Counted from the first letter of the stretch, positions 33,528 through 43,812 are shown. The stretch: DNA of 64,000 nucleotides from Marinicauda pacifica (GCF_004793635.1 NZ_SRXV01000002.1:558001-622000); one strand, 5' to 3'. Numbers and translations: made by a program. The notes: generated from the letters alone by a model not told the origin.

Positions 33528-35624
33528 CTAGCCTTGGCCCGGTGTGCGGACGCGCACGCGCGCACGCGTCTCGCGCCCGGCCGGATCGACAACGCTGACC
33601 GCGTAGAAGCCCGGGCCGTCGGGCAGCCAGACCGGCGCACCCCCGGCATCGCGGGCAACCGGCGCGCCTTCCACATACCAGGACAAGGCCCCTTCCCCGC
33701 GCGCCGACAGGACGAAGCCGCGCTCCTCGCCATCCATCCAGACCTCCGCCCCATCGGGCGGGAACAGGATTTGCGGCGGCCTCGCGCCGGGCTGGAAGCG
33801 CGCGAGCGAAACCGGCGCGGCGGGGGTGTCGTGCGGCCCGGTCCTCGCCCGGTCAAAGCCGGGGTCAAGCCGGGCCACGATATCGAAGGTATCGAACAGG
33901 ACCGGCAGGGCCGCCTCGCGCCCGGTCACGCCGGGGCGCGGCGCGCCGTCCGGGCGTCCGATCCAGACCACGATTGCATAGCCGCCCGACACCCCGGCCG
34001 ACCAGGCATCGCGAAACCCGTAGGAGGTGCCGGTCTTGAAGGCGATACGCGGGGCATCCAGAGACAGGCCGGCCGGCATCCGGCCGGGCGGCGCCGGGGC
34101 ATCGGAAAGGATATCCAACACTTCACGCGCGCTCTCGCTCGAGACCAGGCGCGCGCCGGCCTCGCCACGCCGCGCCTCCGCCGCGTCTTGCGTCCAGGAG
34201 AGCGGTCGCGCCACACCCTCATCGCCCAGCGCCGCATAGAGCACGGCCAGTTCGCGCACCGACAGGCCAAGCCCGCCCAGCGCCAGCGCCAGGCCGACAT
34301 CGGTGCCATGACTGTCAGGGAGCACCGGATGACCGCCGGCAAATTCCAGCGCCGCGCCGAACCGGTTCGCGCCCACCACGTCCAGCAGATGCACCGCCGG
34401 CACGTTCAGCGAATGCTGCAGCGCCTCGGCCACCGTCACTTCGCCGCGAAAGGTCCGGTCGAAGTTTTCCGGCCGGTAGCTGGCAAACCGGCGCGGCAAG
34501 TCCTCGATACGCGTGCCCGGCGCGGCAATACCGTCATCGAAGGCCATCGCATAGATGAGCGGCTTGAGCGTCGAGCCGGGCGAGCGCGCCCGGTCGGTCA
34601 GGTCGATCCATCCGCCCGCCCGATCGCGGCCCGCCGACCCGACCGCGGCGCGCACGGCCCGCCCGTCAATCTCCACGGCGAGCAGCGAGACCTGGACGCC
34701 CGGCCCGGCCCGCTCGGCGACCGACATCGCCAACCCCTCCAGCTCGCTCTGCATGCGCCGGTCGAGCGTTGACCTCAGCTCCGCCGCATCCGGGTCGAGT
34801 GCGCGGACGGTGTCGCTGGCATGCCAGGCATCGAAGGGGAAGGCGTGACGCACCGGCGCGGGCTCGTCTGCCGCCTCGCTTGCCCGGCCCGCCTCGATCA
34901 GGCCGTAAGCGGTCATCCGCGTCAGAATTCTGGCCCGCGCTGCGATCGCGTTATCGGGGCGCAGATCGGGCCGGCGCGCTTCGGGCGCCTGCGGCAGAGC
35001 GATCAGCAACGCGATCTGGTCGGGCGTCAGGGCGTCGGGCTCGCGTCCGAACCAGGCCCAGCTTGCCGCGCGCACGCCTTCCAGATTGCCGCCATAGGGC
35101 GTGAGCGTCAGATAGAGTTCAAGGATTTCGCGCTTGGACAGGCGACGCTCGAGCTGAACCGCGCGCATCATCTCGATGAGCTTAGATCCCAGGTGACGCG
35201 GGCGCGGCTCCAGCAGGCGAGCGGTCTGCATCGTGATCGTGGACGCGCCCGACACGATCCGCCCGGCGCCGATGGCGCTGGCCGCAGCCCGGCCGACCGC
35301 AAGCGGGTCGACGCCGGGATGGCGGTAGAAACGCTCGTCCTCGACCGCGACGAGGGCCTCGATAAAGTCAGGATCGATCCGGTCGAGATCGGCGGCGAGA
35401 CGCCAGCGTCCGTCCTCCACCGGAAAGGCCCGCAGCGCGCGCCCCTCGCGGTCGGCGACCACGGTGGACACCGTCCGTCCCCGCTCGATCGGCGGCGGAA
35501 ACAGCGCATCCAGCGCGGCCACGGTCAGAAGGACGACAGCCAGCCCGATGGCAATCCCCGCGCCCAGCCGCCAGCCCGCGCGGGTCAGCGCGAACCTTGC
35601 GGTGAAGGAACGCCCTTCGCTCAC
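33528..35624 (-). CDS. pbpC: Penicillin-binding protein 1C
   Basis: The 698-residue bifunctional murein enzyme has one N-terminal membrane helix (about 19-41), a GT51 glycosyltransferase with VEDERFYRHPGVDP and GASTITMQ, a transpeptidase with SPGSTLKPLIYA (active Ser), SLN and KTGTSYGFRDAW, and a C-terminal BiPBP_C beta domain (about 600-698). The start overlaps the alpha-2-macroglobulin stop by 4 bases. The pair matches the yfhM-pbpC arrangement of enterobacteria, where PBP1C is thought to repair murein after attack. Confidence 0.96.
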   Translation of the reverse strand: MSEGRSFTARFALTRAGWRLGAGIAIGLAVVLLTVAALDALFPPPIERGRTVSTVVADREGRALRAFPVEDGRWRLAADLDRIDPDFIEALVAVEDERFYRHPGVDPLAVGRAAASAIGAGRIVSGASTITMQTARLLEPRPRHLGSKLIEMMRAVQLERRLSKREILELYLTLTPYGGNLEGVRAASWAWFGREPDALTPDQIALLIALPQAPEARRPDLRPDNAIAARARILTRMTAYGLIEAGRASEAADEPAPVRHAFPFDAWHASDTVRALDPDAAELRSTLDRRMQSELEGLAMSVAERAGPGVQVSLLAVEIDGRAVRAAVGSAGRDRAGGWIDLTDRARSPGSTLKPLIYAMAFDDGIAAPGTRIEDLPRRFASYRPENFDRTFRGEVTVAEALQHSLNVPAVHLLDVVGANRFGAALEFAGGHPVLPDSHGTDVGLALALGGLGLSVRELAVLYAALGDEGVARPLSWTQDAAEARRGEAGARLVSSESAREVLDILSDAPAPPGRMPAGLSLDAPRIAFKTGTSYGFRDAWSAGVSGGYAIVVWIGRPDGAPRPGVTGREAALPVLFDTFDIVARLDPGFDRARTGPHDTPAAPVSLARFQPGARPPQILFPPDGAEVWMDGEERGFVLSARGEGALSWYVEGAPVARDAGGAPVWLPDGPGFYAVSVVDPAGRETRARVRVRTPGQG

Positions 35625-38600
35625 GGTTGGATCGTGATCCGCCCGGCCTGCGACCGGGCAAAGACCGCCGGATCGTACATGTCTTCGGCCACCGCGCCGG
35701 GATAGGCGAATTCGCCCGGCGTCACGGCGCGCACGATATAGGCCAAGCGCCGCGGATCGGTGTCGGTCACGTCGAGCGCGGCCACGAAGCGGTCGTCGCG
35801 CGCCTCGGCGACATCGGTCCGCGACAGGTTGCCGATCCAGCCATAGGCCCCGGTCTCTCCGGCATCGGACGGGTTGAGGATCGCCTCGATCTCAAACCCG
35901 GCCGGCAGGAGGTCGGCAATCACCACCGGATGGCTCTGACTGGTCTTCGACTGCAGGGTCAGCACCACCACGACGCGGTCGCCCTGGGACACGCGGGCGA
36001 GATCGATGCCCTCGCCGTTCTGGCCGGCGAAGCGCTTGGCGATGGTCAGCCCGCTCTCGGCCGGGGCGGGCGCGGAGGCCGGGGCGCCCGTCGCCAGGCT
36101 GGTGCGCCAGACCGGCCCGTTGCCGGTATTGGTGAACCGGCCCGCCTGTTCGAGGCCGGCCTGGTCGAACGTGACCCTTGCCGGGGTCTGCACCTCGCCC
36201 GAATAGGTTACCGGGATGGTTTCGTTGTCGCCGGCCAGCGCCCGGGCGGCCATGATCAGGAAGGCCTTTTCCTGCGTGGTCAGGCGCGCCGGTTCGGGCA
36301 GGTCGCGCGCGACCCGGTCGGCCAGCTGCGTGACCACATCGTTCAGGCCCGCCTCTCCGGCGAGCGCCAGCACACCGGCCAGATCGCGCCGCGGCGTCTG
36401 ATACCAGTCGCCTTCATTCACGTAGCCGAGCCGGTCGATGGCGGCCTCGAACGCGCTGGCTGCCCGCGCCCGGTCGCCGATGGCGGCCAGCGCCGCGCCG
36501 ATATGGGCGCGGGCCAGCGGGCTGTCGATCTCGCTCAGGAGCTCGTCGTGTAGATAGCGCAGGCGCGAACGGTCGGCCTGCCCGGCCCGGGCGAGGACAT
36601 AGGCCGCATACGCCGAGGAGCGGTGGGTCAGATGCTCGCTCGTGTCCCGGCTCCAGGGCTGGTTCACATAGTCGTACTCATACCCACTCGCGCGCCACAG
36701 CTCGCCCTGCATGACCGGAAGCAGCGCGGAGAGCGCGCGCTCCAGCGCGGCGTCGGGCACCGGATAGCCAGCCTGCTCGGCCCGCCACAGGAAGTCGGTC
36801 GCATACGCGCCGAGCCAGGCATTCGCATCCTGGTCGCCGACCCGCCACAGGCCGAACGCCCCGTCTGCGCTCTGGCGTGCCAGCAGCGTCTGGATCGTGG
36901 ACTGCACGTCGACCACCGCATCGTCCGCTGACTCCTCGCCGGTCAGCCCCGCGAGCTGGTCGGCATAGAGCAGCGGGAAGGCCCGGCTGACGATCTGCTC
37001 GCTGCACGAATAGGGATAGCGGCTGAGCGACTGAAACAGCGCCGAGACATTGATCGGGGTCAGCGAGAAGCTGACCTGCAGCTCGCCCGACCCGTCCACA
37101 TAGCCCTCCAGCAGGGCAGGATCCGGGCTGTAGCTCTCGCCCGGCTGCAGCACGCCGGTGTCGATCCGGCTCGCCGGCAGATAGGGCGAGCGAACCTGGA
37201 TCGGATAGGCGCTGGACGCCTGGAACCCGTCCGGGCCCTCGACGGACAGCGAGATTTCCGCAATGCCCTCCTGCGCGGAGTTCAGCGCCACCGCGCTGTC
37301 GCTGCGCTCGCCCGCGTCCAGGGACACGCTCTGCGAGGCGTCTTCGACCTGGACCGGACCCGTGGCCTCGACCGTGATCGCATAATCGCCCGGCTCGCCG
37401 GCGACATTGTCCAGCGTGGCGGTCGCCAGCGCTTCGTCACCCGGCGCCAGGAAGCGCGGCAGGATCAGCTCGGCGGTGACGTCGTCGCGCACCGTCAGCG
37501 GCTCGGAAGCCGCGCCCAGCCCTGTCCGCGACCAGGCCACTGCCATCAGGCGCAGCTCGCCATTGAAGTCGGGCAGGTCCAGCGCGATGGTCGCGCGCCC
37601 CTGCCGGTTCAGGCGGACCGGCCCGGAGAACAGCGCGACGGTCTGCGTCGGCACCACCGACAGCCCCGCCCCGCCGATCTGGTCGCCGCCCGAGCGCACC
37701 GGCGCCGCAGCGCCCTGGTTCGGGTCGAGCAGGCGTCCGTAATCGTCCAGCAGGTCGACGCCGAGGCGGGTCTGGCCGAAGAACCAGTCGGCCGGCTCCG
37801 GCGACTGGAATCCGGTCAGCAGCAGGATGCCCTCGTCGACCGCGGCCAGCGTCACCCACGCCTCTTCGTTGACCGGTCCCCCGATCGCGTCGATGACGAC
37901 GTCCAGCGTCTGGTCCGGCTCGGCCACATCGGGCGTCTCGATTTCGAGGTCGAAGCGGCGTTCCTCCACATTGACCGGCACATAGGCGACGCCGACGGCG
38001 CGGCGCGGCCGCGGCTGGCTCACCGGGTCGCGCGGCGTGTAGACAGTCACCATCACATAGGCACCCGCGCCCCAGTCTTCGGTCACGGGCAGGGTGATCT
38101 GCGTCCCCTCCTCACCAACCTCGATGCTGCGCGTCTCGATCACCGAATCCGTCGCGACGGCGATTTCGGCCAGGCCCGCATAGGGCGCGTTGATCGCAAT
38201 GCGCACCTGGTCGCCGATTTCCGGCGCGGTCGCCGGGCCGGAGACCTGGACCTGGTCGGGCGCCTCGACGCCCTGTGAGTCCGTACCGCCCCAGCCGGCC
38301 TGGAAGCGTGTGCTGGCCACCGGCGTTTCGCCGTCCAGCAGGATCAGCTCGTGCTCGCCCCAATCGAGCTCGCGCGTCACGATGGCGGCAGGCACCTCCC
38401 CGTCGAGCGAAATCTGCCCGGTTTCCAGCGGCACCACGCGGCGCGTCCGGCGCCAGCGCCAGTCCGAACCCTCGCTGCGATACCAGTCATAGTCCCAGTC
38501 CACACGCACCAGGCGCCAGGACAGATCGGCCGCGACCGGATCGCCTTGCCGGTCCAGCGCGATCGCGTCGAAGCGGGCCGCCTCGCCGCGCTCGACCCGG

Positions 38601-40507
38601 CCTTCGCCCTGCTGGCGCAGGCCCGCATAGCGGTCCTGGGGACGGTAGGGCAGGATCACGTCGTCGCTCACGGCCCGCCCGCCGGGCTCCTGCACGCTGA
38701 TTACCGCACGCACGCGCAGCGGGAAGCGGGAGTCAGCCCCGCGCGTGCCCGGATCGAGCGGGATGGAGGCCTGGCCCGACCCGTCCGCCGTGCTGGCGGG
38801 CAGCTCGAACAATTCCTCCGCGAACTGCTCGTCATGCAGTCCGAAGCTGTATTCGCCGTATGCCTCGAACGGACTCGGATCGCGCTGGATACGCGCCCGG
38901 CCCTCGATGGGCAGGCCCGCGCCCGGCGCGCCATACAGGAAGCGCACATCGGCCTTGATCAGGCGCGTCTCGCCCGGTTCCAGCGCGGTCTCGCTATCCG
39001 CCTCCAGCTCCAGCGCCACGCGCTGGGGCACGAAATCCTCCACGTTGAAGCTTTCCGTCGCGATCGTGCCCGATCCGTCCAGCGACAGCTCCAGCCGCCA
39101 GCTGCCGCGCGCGGCCGCCTCGGGAATCTCGAACTCATGGGTCAGGCCGCCCGCATTGGGCGCACCGTCAAACCGGTAGCGCGCCTGCTCCAGCCCGTTG
39201 GGCGCATACAGGGTCAGCGTCCCGGCCCGCCCGGTCAGCGCATCGCCTTGCCCGTCGCGCAGGAGCGCGGACGCATGCACGCTCTCGCCGGGCCGGTAAA
39301 TGCCGCGGTCGAGATAGATATAGCCGTCGAAAATGCCCGGACGCGCGCGTCCCGAGACCGGCTCGTCGGACAGGTCGACCGGCGCGCGCGTCAGGTCCAG
39401 AAGCGCGAAATCGCCCGACCGGCCATAGGCCAGCAGCAGGCGCGGCGCATTGCCCTCTTCGCCATTCATCAGCGCCCGCGAGAAGGAGACATGCCCGTCC
39501 GCGCCCGTGGTTTCGCTCGCCAGCACCTCGTTGGAGCGCGCGACCAGCTGCACCTCGACCCCGCGCTGAAGCTCGGCGGTCTGCAGCGAGCGCACGCTGG
39601 CCTCCAGCCCGTGATCGCCGCGATAGGCGGTGAACGCCAGGTCGGTCACGATCAGCCAGCGCCGCGCGCGGGCCGGCTCGTTGTAGCTGCCGTCATCGAG
39701 CCCGGCGACATCGTCGACCTCGACGAAATACGCACCCGGCTCCAGCGTCCCGATGGTCTCGGCCAGCGGAAACACCGTCACGACCGCGGTGTTCGCCGGG
39801 CCGGGCGTGTCCATGCGCCCTTCCCAGACCGTGACCCCGGCCTCGCCCGGTTCCTCGTTTTCGGGCAGCCATTCCCACTCGCCGGCACTGGCCGAATAGC
39901 CCGAGGTGATCGAACGGAAGGCGAGCGCGCGGTCGTCGACGCGGGTCAGGCGCACGCGCACCTCGTCCACATTGACCGTCTCGATCGGCAGGCCGTCCGC
40001 CTCGATGCGCGGCAGGATCACCCCGTCGCCGGAAAAGCCCACAAAGGCCGGGCGGCTCGCAAAGGACAGCGTCTCGGAAACTTCGGCGGACAGTTCCCGC
40101 CCGTCCGCGCTCGGCAGCCCTTCGCGCAGCGTTACAGTGCGCGTCTGGCCAAAGCTCAAGCCGCCGATGCACAGACGCGAGCCCTCCACATTGAGCGCGA
40201 CGGGCTCGTCCACGCTGACATAGGCGGAATAGTCCACCTCGGGGTCGAGCGCGTCCGAGAAGGCCAGGCAGAGGCGCGGCTGCTGCCCGCTCAGCTCGGC
40301 CGAGTAGCGCAGATATTCAAATTCTGTTGCCTCTTCGGCCCCGGCGCGCGGCGCATCCTCGTCGCGCGGCTGCAGCAGGTCGCCATTGCTGGCCTGGCGG
40401 CCAGACCCGTTACCGTTTCCTGTGTCCGCGTCGTCGCCCGATCCGCAGGATGCCAGCACCAGTCCGGCAGCCAGAGCCCACAGGGCCAGATGAATAGAGC
40501 GAAGCAT
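35621..40507 (-). CDS. Bacterial alpha-2-macroglobulin lipoprotein with thioester
   Basis: This 1628-residue lipoprotein has a signal peptide with lipobox LASC and a low-complexity GSGDDADTGNGNG linker, then serial MG domains and a C-terminal thioester/receptor region. The thioester motif CSEQ is intact (Cys about 1168), as in trapping-type A2Ms. It is expected in the periplasm, anchored to a membrane, trapping invading proteases. I used the ATG at 40507 (MLRSIHLAL) with GGGAGA upstream rather than an upstream codon at 40576. It is coupled to pbpC through a 4-base overlap. Confidence 0.96.
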   Translation of the reverse strand: MLRSIHLALWALAAGLVLASCGSGDDADTGNGNGSGRQASNGDLLQPRDEDAPRAGAEEATEFEYLRYSAELSGQQPRLCLAFSDALDPEVDYSAYVSVDEPVALNVEGSRLCIGGLSFGQTRTVTLREGLPSADGRELSAEVSETLSFASRPAFVGFSGDGVILPRIEADGLPIETVNVDEVRVRLTRVDDRALAFRSITSGYSASAGEWEWLPENEEPGEAGVTVWEGRMDTPGPANTAVVTVFPLAETIGTLEPGAYFVEVDDVAGLDDGSYNEPARARRWLIVTDLAFTAYRGDHGLEASVRSLQTAELQRGVEVQLVARSNEVLASETTGADGHVSFSRALMNGEEGNAPRLLLAYGRSGDFALLDLTRAPVDLSDEPVSGRARPGIFDGYIYLDRGIYRPGESVHASALLRDGQGDALTGRAGTLTLYAPNGLEQARYRFDGAPNAGGLTHEFEIPEAAARGSWRLELSLDGSGTIATESFNVEDFVPQRVALELEADSETALEPGETRLIKADVRFLYGAPGAGLPIEGRARIQRDPSPFEAYGEYSFGLHDEQFAEELFELPASTADGSGQASIPLDPGTRGADSRFPLRVRAVISVQEPGGRAVSDDVILPYRPQDRYAGLRQQGEGRVERGEAARFDAIALDRQGDPVAADLSWRLVRVDWDYDWYRSEGSDWRWRRTRRVVPLETGQISLDGEVPAAIVTRELDWGEHELILLDGETPVASTRFQAGWGGTDSQGVEAPDQVQVSGPATAPEIGDQVRIAINAPYAGLAEIAVATDSVIETRSIEVGEEGTQITLPVTEDWGAGAYVMVTVYTPRDPVSQPRPRRAVGVAYVPVNVEERRFDLEIETPDVAEPDQTLDVVIDAIGGPVNEEAWVTLAAVDEGILLLTGFQSPEPADWFFGQTRLGVDLLDDYGRLLDPNQGAAAPVRSGGDQIGGAGLSVVPTQTVALFSGPVRLNRQGRATIALDLPDFNGELRLMAVAWSRTGLGAASEPLTVRDDVTAELILPRFLAPGDEALATATLDNVAGEPGDYAITVEATGPVQVEDASQSVSLDAGERSDSAVALNSAQEGIAEISLSVEGPDGFQASSAYPIQVRSPYLPASRIDTGVLQPGESYSPDPALLEGYVDGSGELQVSFSLTPINVSALFQSLSRYPYSCSEQIVSRAFPLLYADQLAGLTGEESADDAVVDVQSTIQTLLARQSADGAFGLWRVGDQDANAWLGAYATDFLWRAEQAGYPVPDAALERALSALLPVMQGELWRASGYEYDYVNQPWSRDTSEHLTHRSSAYAAYVLARAGQADRSRLRYLHDELLSEIDSPLARAHIGAALAAIGDRARAASAFEAAIDRLGYVNEGDWYQTPRRDLAGVLALAGEAGLNDVVTQLADRVARDLPEPARLTTQEKAFLIMAARALAGDNETIPVTYSGEVQTPARVTFDQAGLEQAGRFTNTGNGPVWRTSLATGAPASAPAPAESGLTIAKRFAGQNGEGIDLARVSQGDRVVVVLTLQSKTSQSHPVVIADLLPAGFEIEAILNPSDAGETGAYGWIGNLSRTDVAEARDDRFVAALDVTDTDPRRLAYIVRAVTPGEFAYPGAVAEDMYDPAVFARSQAGRITIQP

Positions 40508-40594
40508 GGCACGTCTCCCTGTCGCGTGACTCAGGCGTGCATACTGACATGCAGACGCGCCCAGCACACCCGCCAATTGGAGATTTTTTAAAGG

Positions 40595-41179
40595 CTATTT
40601 GCGGGCGGTCCCGGGGCGTCCGGCCGCGTCGGCGAATCCGGCCGGCACACGCTTGTGCTGTGCGATCTCGTCCGGCGTCAGGCCTTCCAGCTCGTGCGGG
40701 AAGACCAGCCAGCGCGCCGTCTCGTGCACGTAATAGTCCGGCGCCAGTTCGGTCTCGCGCCGTGTCGGCTTGTACCAGACGCAAGCCGTCTTCACCTCGC
40801 CCGGCATGGCCGGTCCGCACACCTCGCGAAGCCGCCCGATCAGCGTCTCAAGACTGTGGCCGCGGTCGAACACGTCGTCCACGATCAGCAGGCGATTTTG
40901 CGGGGTGAGGCAGTCGGCCAGATATTCCAGTCCGTGCACGGAAACTTCGCGCCGCAGCTTGTCGATCGAGGCATAGGCCCGCGTCCGCACCGCGATATTG
41001 TCCGCCTTGATGCCGTGATATCGGAAGGCCTCTTCCACCGCGACCGCCACCGGCGCGCCGCCGCGCCAGACGCCGACCAGGTGCGTGGGTTCGAACCCGC
41101 TCTCCAGCACGATCTGGGCGAGGGCGAACGCATCGGCGAGCAAGTCGTCGGCGCTCAGGAAGAGCTTGTCGTCAACCAT
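40595..41179 (-). CDS. Phosphoribosyltransferase (hypoxanthine/xanthine type I PRTase)
   Basis: The 194-residue cytoplasmic enzyme has the PRPP-binding motif LLIVDDVFDRGHS (about 95-107), the N-terminal GVWRGGAPVA loop and a C-terminal WLVFPHELEG. It resembles small hypoxanthine/xanthine phosphoribosyltransferase-like proteins of alphaproteobacteria and archaea. It would salvage a purine base with PRPP. It is divergent from hemN across about 95 bp and stands alone on its strand. Confidence 0.9.
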   Translation of the reverse strand: MVDDKLFLSADDLLADAFALAQIVLESGFEPTHLVGVWRGGAPVAVAVEEAFRYHGIKADNIAVRTRAYASIDKLRREVSVHGLEYLADCLTPQNRLLIVDDVFDRGHSLETLIGRLREVCGPAMPGEVKTACVWYKPTRRETELAPDYYVHETARWLVFPHELEGLTPDEIAQHKRVPAGFADAAGRPGTARK

Positions 41180-41273
41180 GGCGCCATATGCGACGGCTCA
41201 CGGTGCGAACACAAGATGCCGCGCGACACCCTGTCACCTTCGCGCTGCTTTTTTCCGCGGATAAACCCGCACC

Positions 41274-42659
41274 ATGAGCAAGGTTATCGAGTTTCGCCCC
41301 GCCCCGTCCCGCGATTCCGGTCATCGCCGTGAGACGCTGCTGCGCTTCGCGGCGCGCCACAGCCCGCGCTATACCAGCTACCCGACCGCGCCCCATTTTC
41401 ATGACGGCGTGACGGGGGAGACGGTCGCGGGCTGGCTGGAGGCGCTGCCCCCCAACGAGGCGGTCTCGCTCTATCTTCACATTCCCTACTGCCACACCCT
41501 GTGCTGGTATTGCGGGTGCAATACCACCGCGACCCAGAAGCGCGCTCCCATCGCGGCCTATGTCGATCCGCTGCTGGCCGAGATCGACCGCATTGCCGAC
41601 CGCCTGCCCGCGCGCATGCGCGTCTCCCACCTCGCCTTCGGGGGCGGCACGCCGACCATCCTCAGCGAACGCGATCTGGACCGGATCATGGCGCGCCTCC
41701 ACGCCCGCTTCGATCTGGAGGCCGGCGCCGAAATCTCCATCGAGATCGATCCGCGCGAGTTTGACACCACGCTTGCCCCGGCCCTCGCCGCGCACGGCGT
41801 GACGCGCGCCAGCACCGGCATTCAGACCTTCGACCTGAAAACCCAGCGCGCCATCAATCGCATCCAGTCGCTCGACATCACACGGCGCGCCTTCGACCGG
41901 CTGCGCGAAGCCGGCATCGCTGACATCAATGCCGACGTGCTCTACGGCCTGCCGCACCAGACGTGTGAGTCCAGCGAAGCCACCGCGAAGGACGTGCTCT
42001 CGCTGGAGCCCTCGCGCCTGGCCGTCTTCGGCTATGCCCACGTGCCCCACATGAAGGCGCATCAGCGTCTCATCCCCGACAAGACGCTGCCCGGCCCGGC
42101 CGAGCGCCTGGACCAGGCCGATGTGATGGATGACGTGTTCTGCACCGCCGGGTTCGAGCGGGTCGGCATCGACCATTACGCGCGCGTCGATGACGCCATG
42201 GCGCTCGCCAGCCGGGCCGGCACGCTGCGGCGCAATTTCCAGGGCTATACGACCGACCGGGCCGAAACCCTGATCGGCATCGGCGCCTCCTCCATCTCGC
42301 GCACGCCCTCAGGCTATGTGCAAAATCACACCGGCGTACGGATGTGGCGCGACAGCCTGGACAAGGGCGAACTGCCCGTCGCGCGCGGCGTCGCGCTCAG
42401 CGCCGAAGACCGGTATCGCGGCGCCATCATCGAACAGCTGATGACGCAATTGTCGGTCGATCTCGACGCGGTCAGCCAGATTCATGCCCGCCCCGTGCCC
42501 GATGTGGATCTGAGCGAGCTCGAAGCGGCCGGCATCGTGACGCGCACCGGATCCCATCTCGCCATCCATCCCGATTACCGCCCTCTCGCGCGCCTGGCCG
42601 CCGCCGCCTTCGACACCTATCTGACGGGCAGCGGCGCCAGGCACTCGGTGTCTGTCTGA
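41274..42659 (+). CDS. hemN: Oxygen-independent coproporphyrinogen III oxidase (radical SAM)
   Basis: The 461-residue enzyme has HIPYCHTLCWYCGC, giving the CxxxCxxC iron-sulfur ligands for radical SAM plus the extra Cys. RYTSYPTAPHF, FGGGTPTIL, DINADVLYGLPHQT and the HemN_C domain are typical of HemN rather than HemW. It decarboxylates coproporphyrinogen III to protoporphyrinogen IX without oxygen, so the organism makes haem at low oxygen. No FNR-like TTGAT-N4-ATCAA box was seen in the 94-bp upstream gap. Confidence 0.95.
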   Translation: MSKVIEFRPAPSRDSGHRRETLLRFAARHSPRYTSYPTAPHFHDGVTGETVAGWLEALPPNEAVSLYLHIPYCHTLCWYCGCNTTATQKRAPIAAYVDPLLAEIDRIADRLPARMRVSHLAFGGGTPTILSERDLDRIMARLHARFDLEAGAEISIEIDPREFDTTLAPALAAHGVTRASTGIQTFDLKTQRAINRIQSLDITRRAFDRLREAGIADINADVLYGLPHQTCESSEATAKDVLSLEPSRLAVFGYAHVPHMKAHQRLIPDKTLPGPAERLDQADVMDDVFCTAGFERVGIDHYARVDDAMALASRAGTLRRNFQGYTTDRAETLIGIGASSISRTPSGYVQNHTGVRMWRDSLDKGELPVARGVALSAEDRYRGAIIEQLMTQLSVDLDAVSQIHARPVPDVDLSELEAAGIVTRTGSHLAIHPDYRPLARLAAAAFDTYLTGSGARHSVSV

Positions 42660-42695
42660 ATCGCGACTGCCGTCACGTATTGAGCAGACCCCGGC

Positions 42696-43097
42696 TCAGG
42701 AGCCGGTCAGCGCCTCCAGCACGCGGCAATCGGCAGTCCGCCCGCCTTCGCAATCGGCGATCATGCGGGCCAGCTCGGCGTCCAGCGTTTCAAGCCGGCG
42801 AATGCGCGCCTCGATCTCCGCTTTCTGGCGGCGCGCAATCGAGTCCGCATTGCTGCAGGACTGCTCGGGATAGCGGGCAAGCTCGAGCAGCTCGCGAATG
42901 GCATCCAGTTCGAAGCCAAGCCGTCTGGCCTGCCGGATGAAAGCCAGCTGGTCGCGCTCTGCCGTTGTGTAGCGCCGGTGTCCGCTCGCGGTGCGGGCGG
43001 GCCGGGCCATCAGGCCGATCGTCTCGTAATAGCGGATCGTCGTCACCTTCACCCCGGTCGCGCGCGACAGGGCGCCAATCGTCATCTCGCGCACCAT
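42696..43097 (-). CDS. MerR-family metal-responsive regulator (ZntR/CadR/PbrR type)
   Basis: The 133-residue protein has the HTH IGALSRATGVKVTTIRYYE, wing HRRYTTAERDQL, dimer helix, and three cysteines, Cys81, Cys116 and Cys124 (CEGGRTADCRVLEAL), placed like the Zn/Cd/Pb ligand set of ZntR and CadR. It should activate the divergent CDF gene when a soft or borderline divalent metal binds. The ATG at 43097 follows AAGGGGA. Its operator overlaps the divergent promoter with the usual 19-bp spacer. Confidence 0.92.
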   Translation of the reverse strand: MVREMTIGALSRATGVKVTTIRYYETIGLMARPARTASGHRRYTTAERDQLAFIRQARRLGFELDAIRELLELARYPEQSCSNADSIARRQKAEIEARIRRLETLDAELARMIADCEGGRTADCRVLEALTGS

Positions 43098-43109
43098 GAA
43101 AATTTCCCC

Positions 43110-43140
43110 TTGAATCTACAGCCACTGTAGAAATTAGGGT
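43110..43140 (+). promoter_or_regulatory. MerR-type promoter/operator with 19-bp spacer for the CDF gene
   Basis: TTGAAT (-35) and TAGGGT (-10) are 19 bp apart, and between them CTACAG-CCA-CTGTAG is a perfect inverted repeat (43116-43130). This is the classic over-spaced MerR promoter that the bound regulator untwists to activate. Confidence 0.85.
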
Positions 43141-43173
43141 GGCGACCGGATTTTGGAAAGAGGAGACGCACCC

Positions 43174-43812
43174 ATGAGTGGATGCGGATGCGACCCGGCC
43201 GTTTTCGACGGTCAGTCGCGCGCCTACCGGCGCGCCCTGATGGCGGTCATCGCCATCAATGCGGCCATGTTCCTGGTCGAGGGTGTCTCCGGCTTCGCAG
43301 CCGGATCGCAGGCCCTGAAGGCCGATGCCCTCGATTTTGCCGGCGATGCCGCGACCTATGCGATCAGCCTGGCCGTGATCGGCATGGCGGTCACGATCCG
43401 CGCCAGCGCGTCCCTGATCAAGGCGCTGTCGCTCGGCGTCCTGGCGCTCGCCATCGTCGCGTCCTCCATCGCACGCCTCTTCTCGGACGGCACGCCGCAG
43501 GCAGAGATCATGGGCCTTGTCGGCTTGCTGGCCCTGGCCGCCAATCTGGTGAGCGTTCTCATCCTGCTGCGCTGGAAGGATGGCGATTCCAATGTCCGCT
43601 CCGTCTGGCTGTGCTCGCGCAATGACTCCATCGGCAATGTCGCGGTCATGGGCGCGGGCGGGCTGGTGGCCCTGACCGGATCGGTCTGGCCGGACCTGCT
43701 GGTCGCCTTCGCACTCGCCGGTCTGTTCCTGCGCTCCGGGGCCGCCATCGCCGTGCAGGCCTTAGGCGAGTTGCGCGATCCCCGCAACGCGGGCACCGGG
43801 GCACCGCAATGA
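43174..43812 (+). CDS. CDF-family cation efflux protein lacking the cytoplasmic domain
   Basis: The 212-residue protein is essentially six membrane helices. ALKADALDFAGDA in helix 2 and RNDSIGNVAV in helix 5 are the CDF metal-site regions, but the usual His/Asp residues are shifted to DxxDxxxD and NDxxxN. The normal C-terminal metal-binding domain is missing; the protein ends soon after helix 6. The N-terminus MSGCGCDP offers a Cys pair. It is preceded by AAGAGGAGA and a MerR promoter, so metal-induced export is the likely role; the metal is not certain. Confidence 0.88.
   Translation: MSGCGCDPAVFDGQSRAYRRALMAVIAINAAMFLVEGVSGFAAGSQALKADALDFAGDAATYAISLAVIGMAVTIRASASLIKALSLGVLALAIVASSIARLFSDGTPQAEIMGLVGLLALAANLVSVLILLRWKDGDSNVRSVWLCSRNDSIGNVAVMGAGGLVALTGSVWPDLLVAFALAGLFLRSGAAIAVQALGELRDPRNAGTGAPQ

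Noticed and set aside
38351..40591. 746-codon plus-strand frame opposite the alpha-2-macroglobulin gene
   Set aside because: It is a shadow; the minus strand carries a lipobox, MG domains and a thioester.
41180..41273. FNR/Anr box expected before hemN
   Set aside because: No TTGAT-N4-ATCAA-like sequence was found in the gap.
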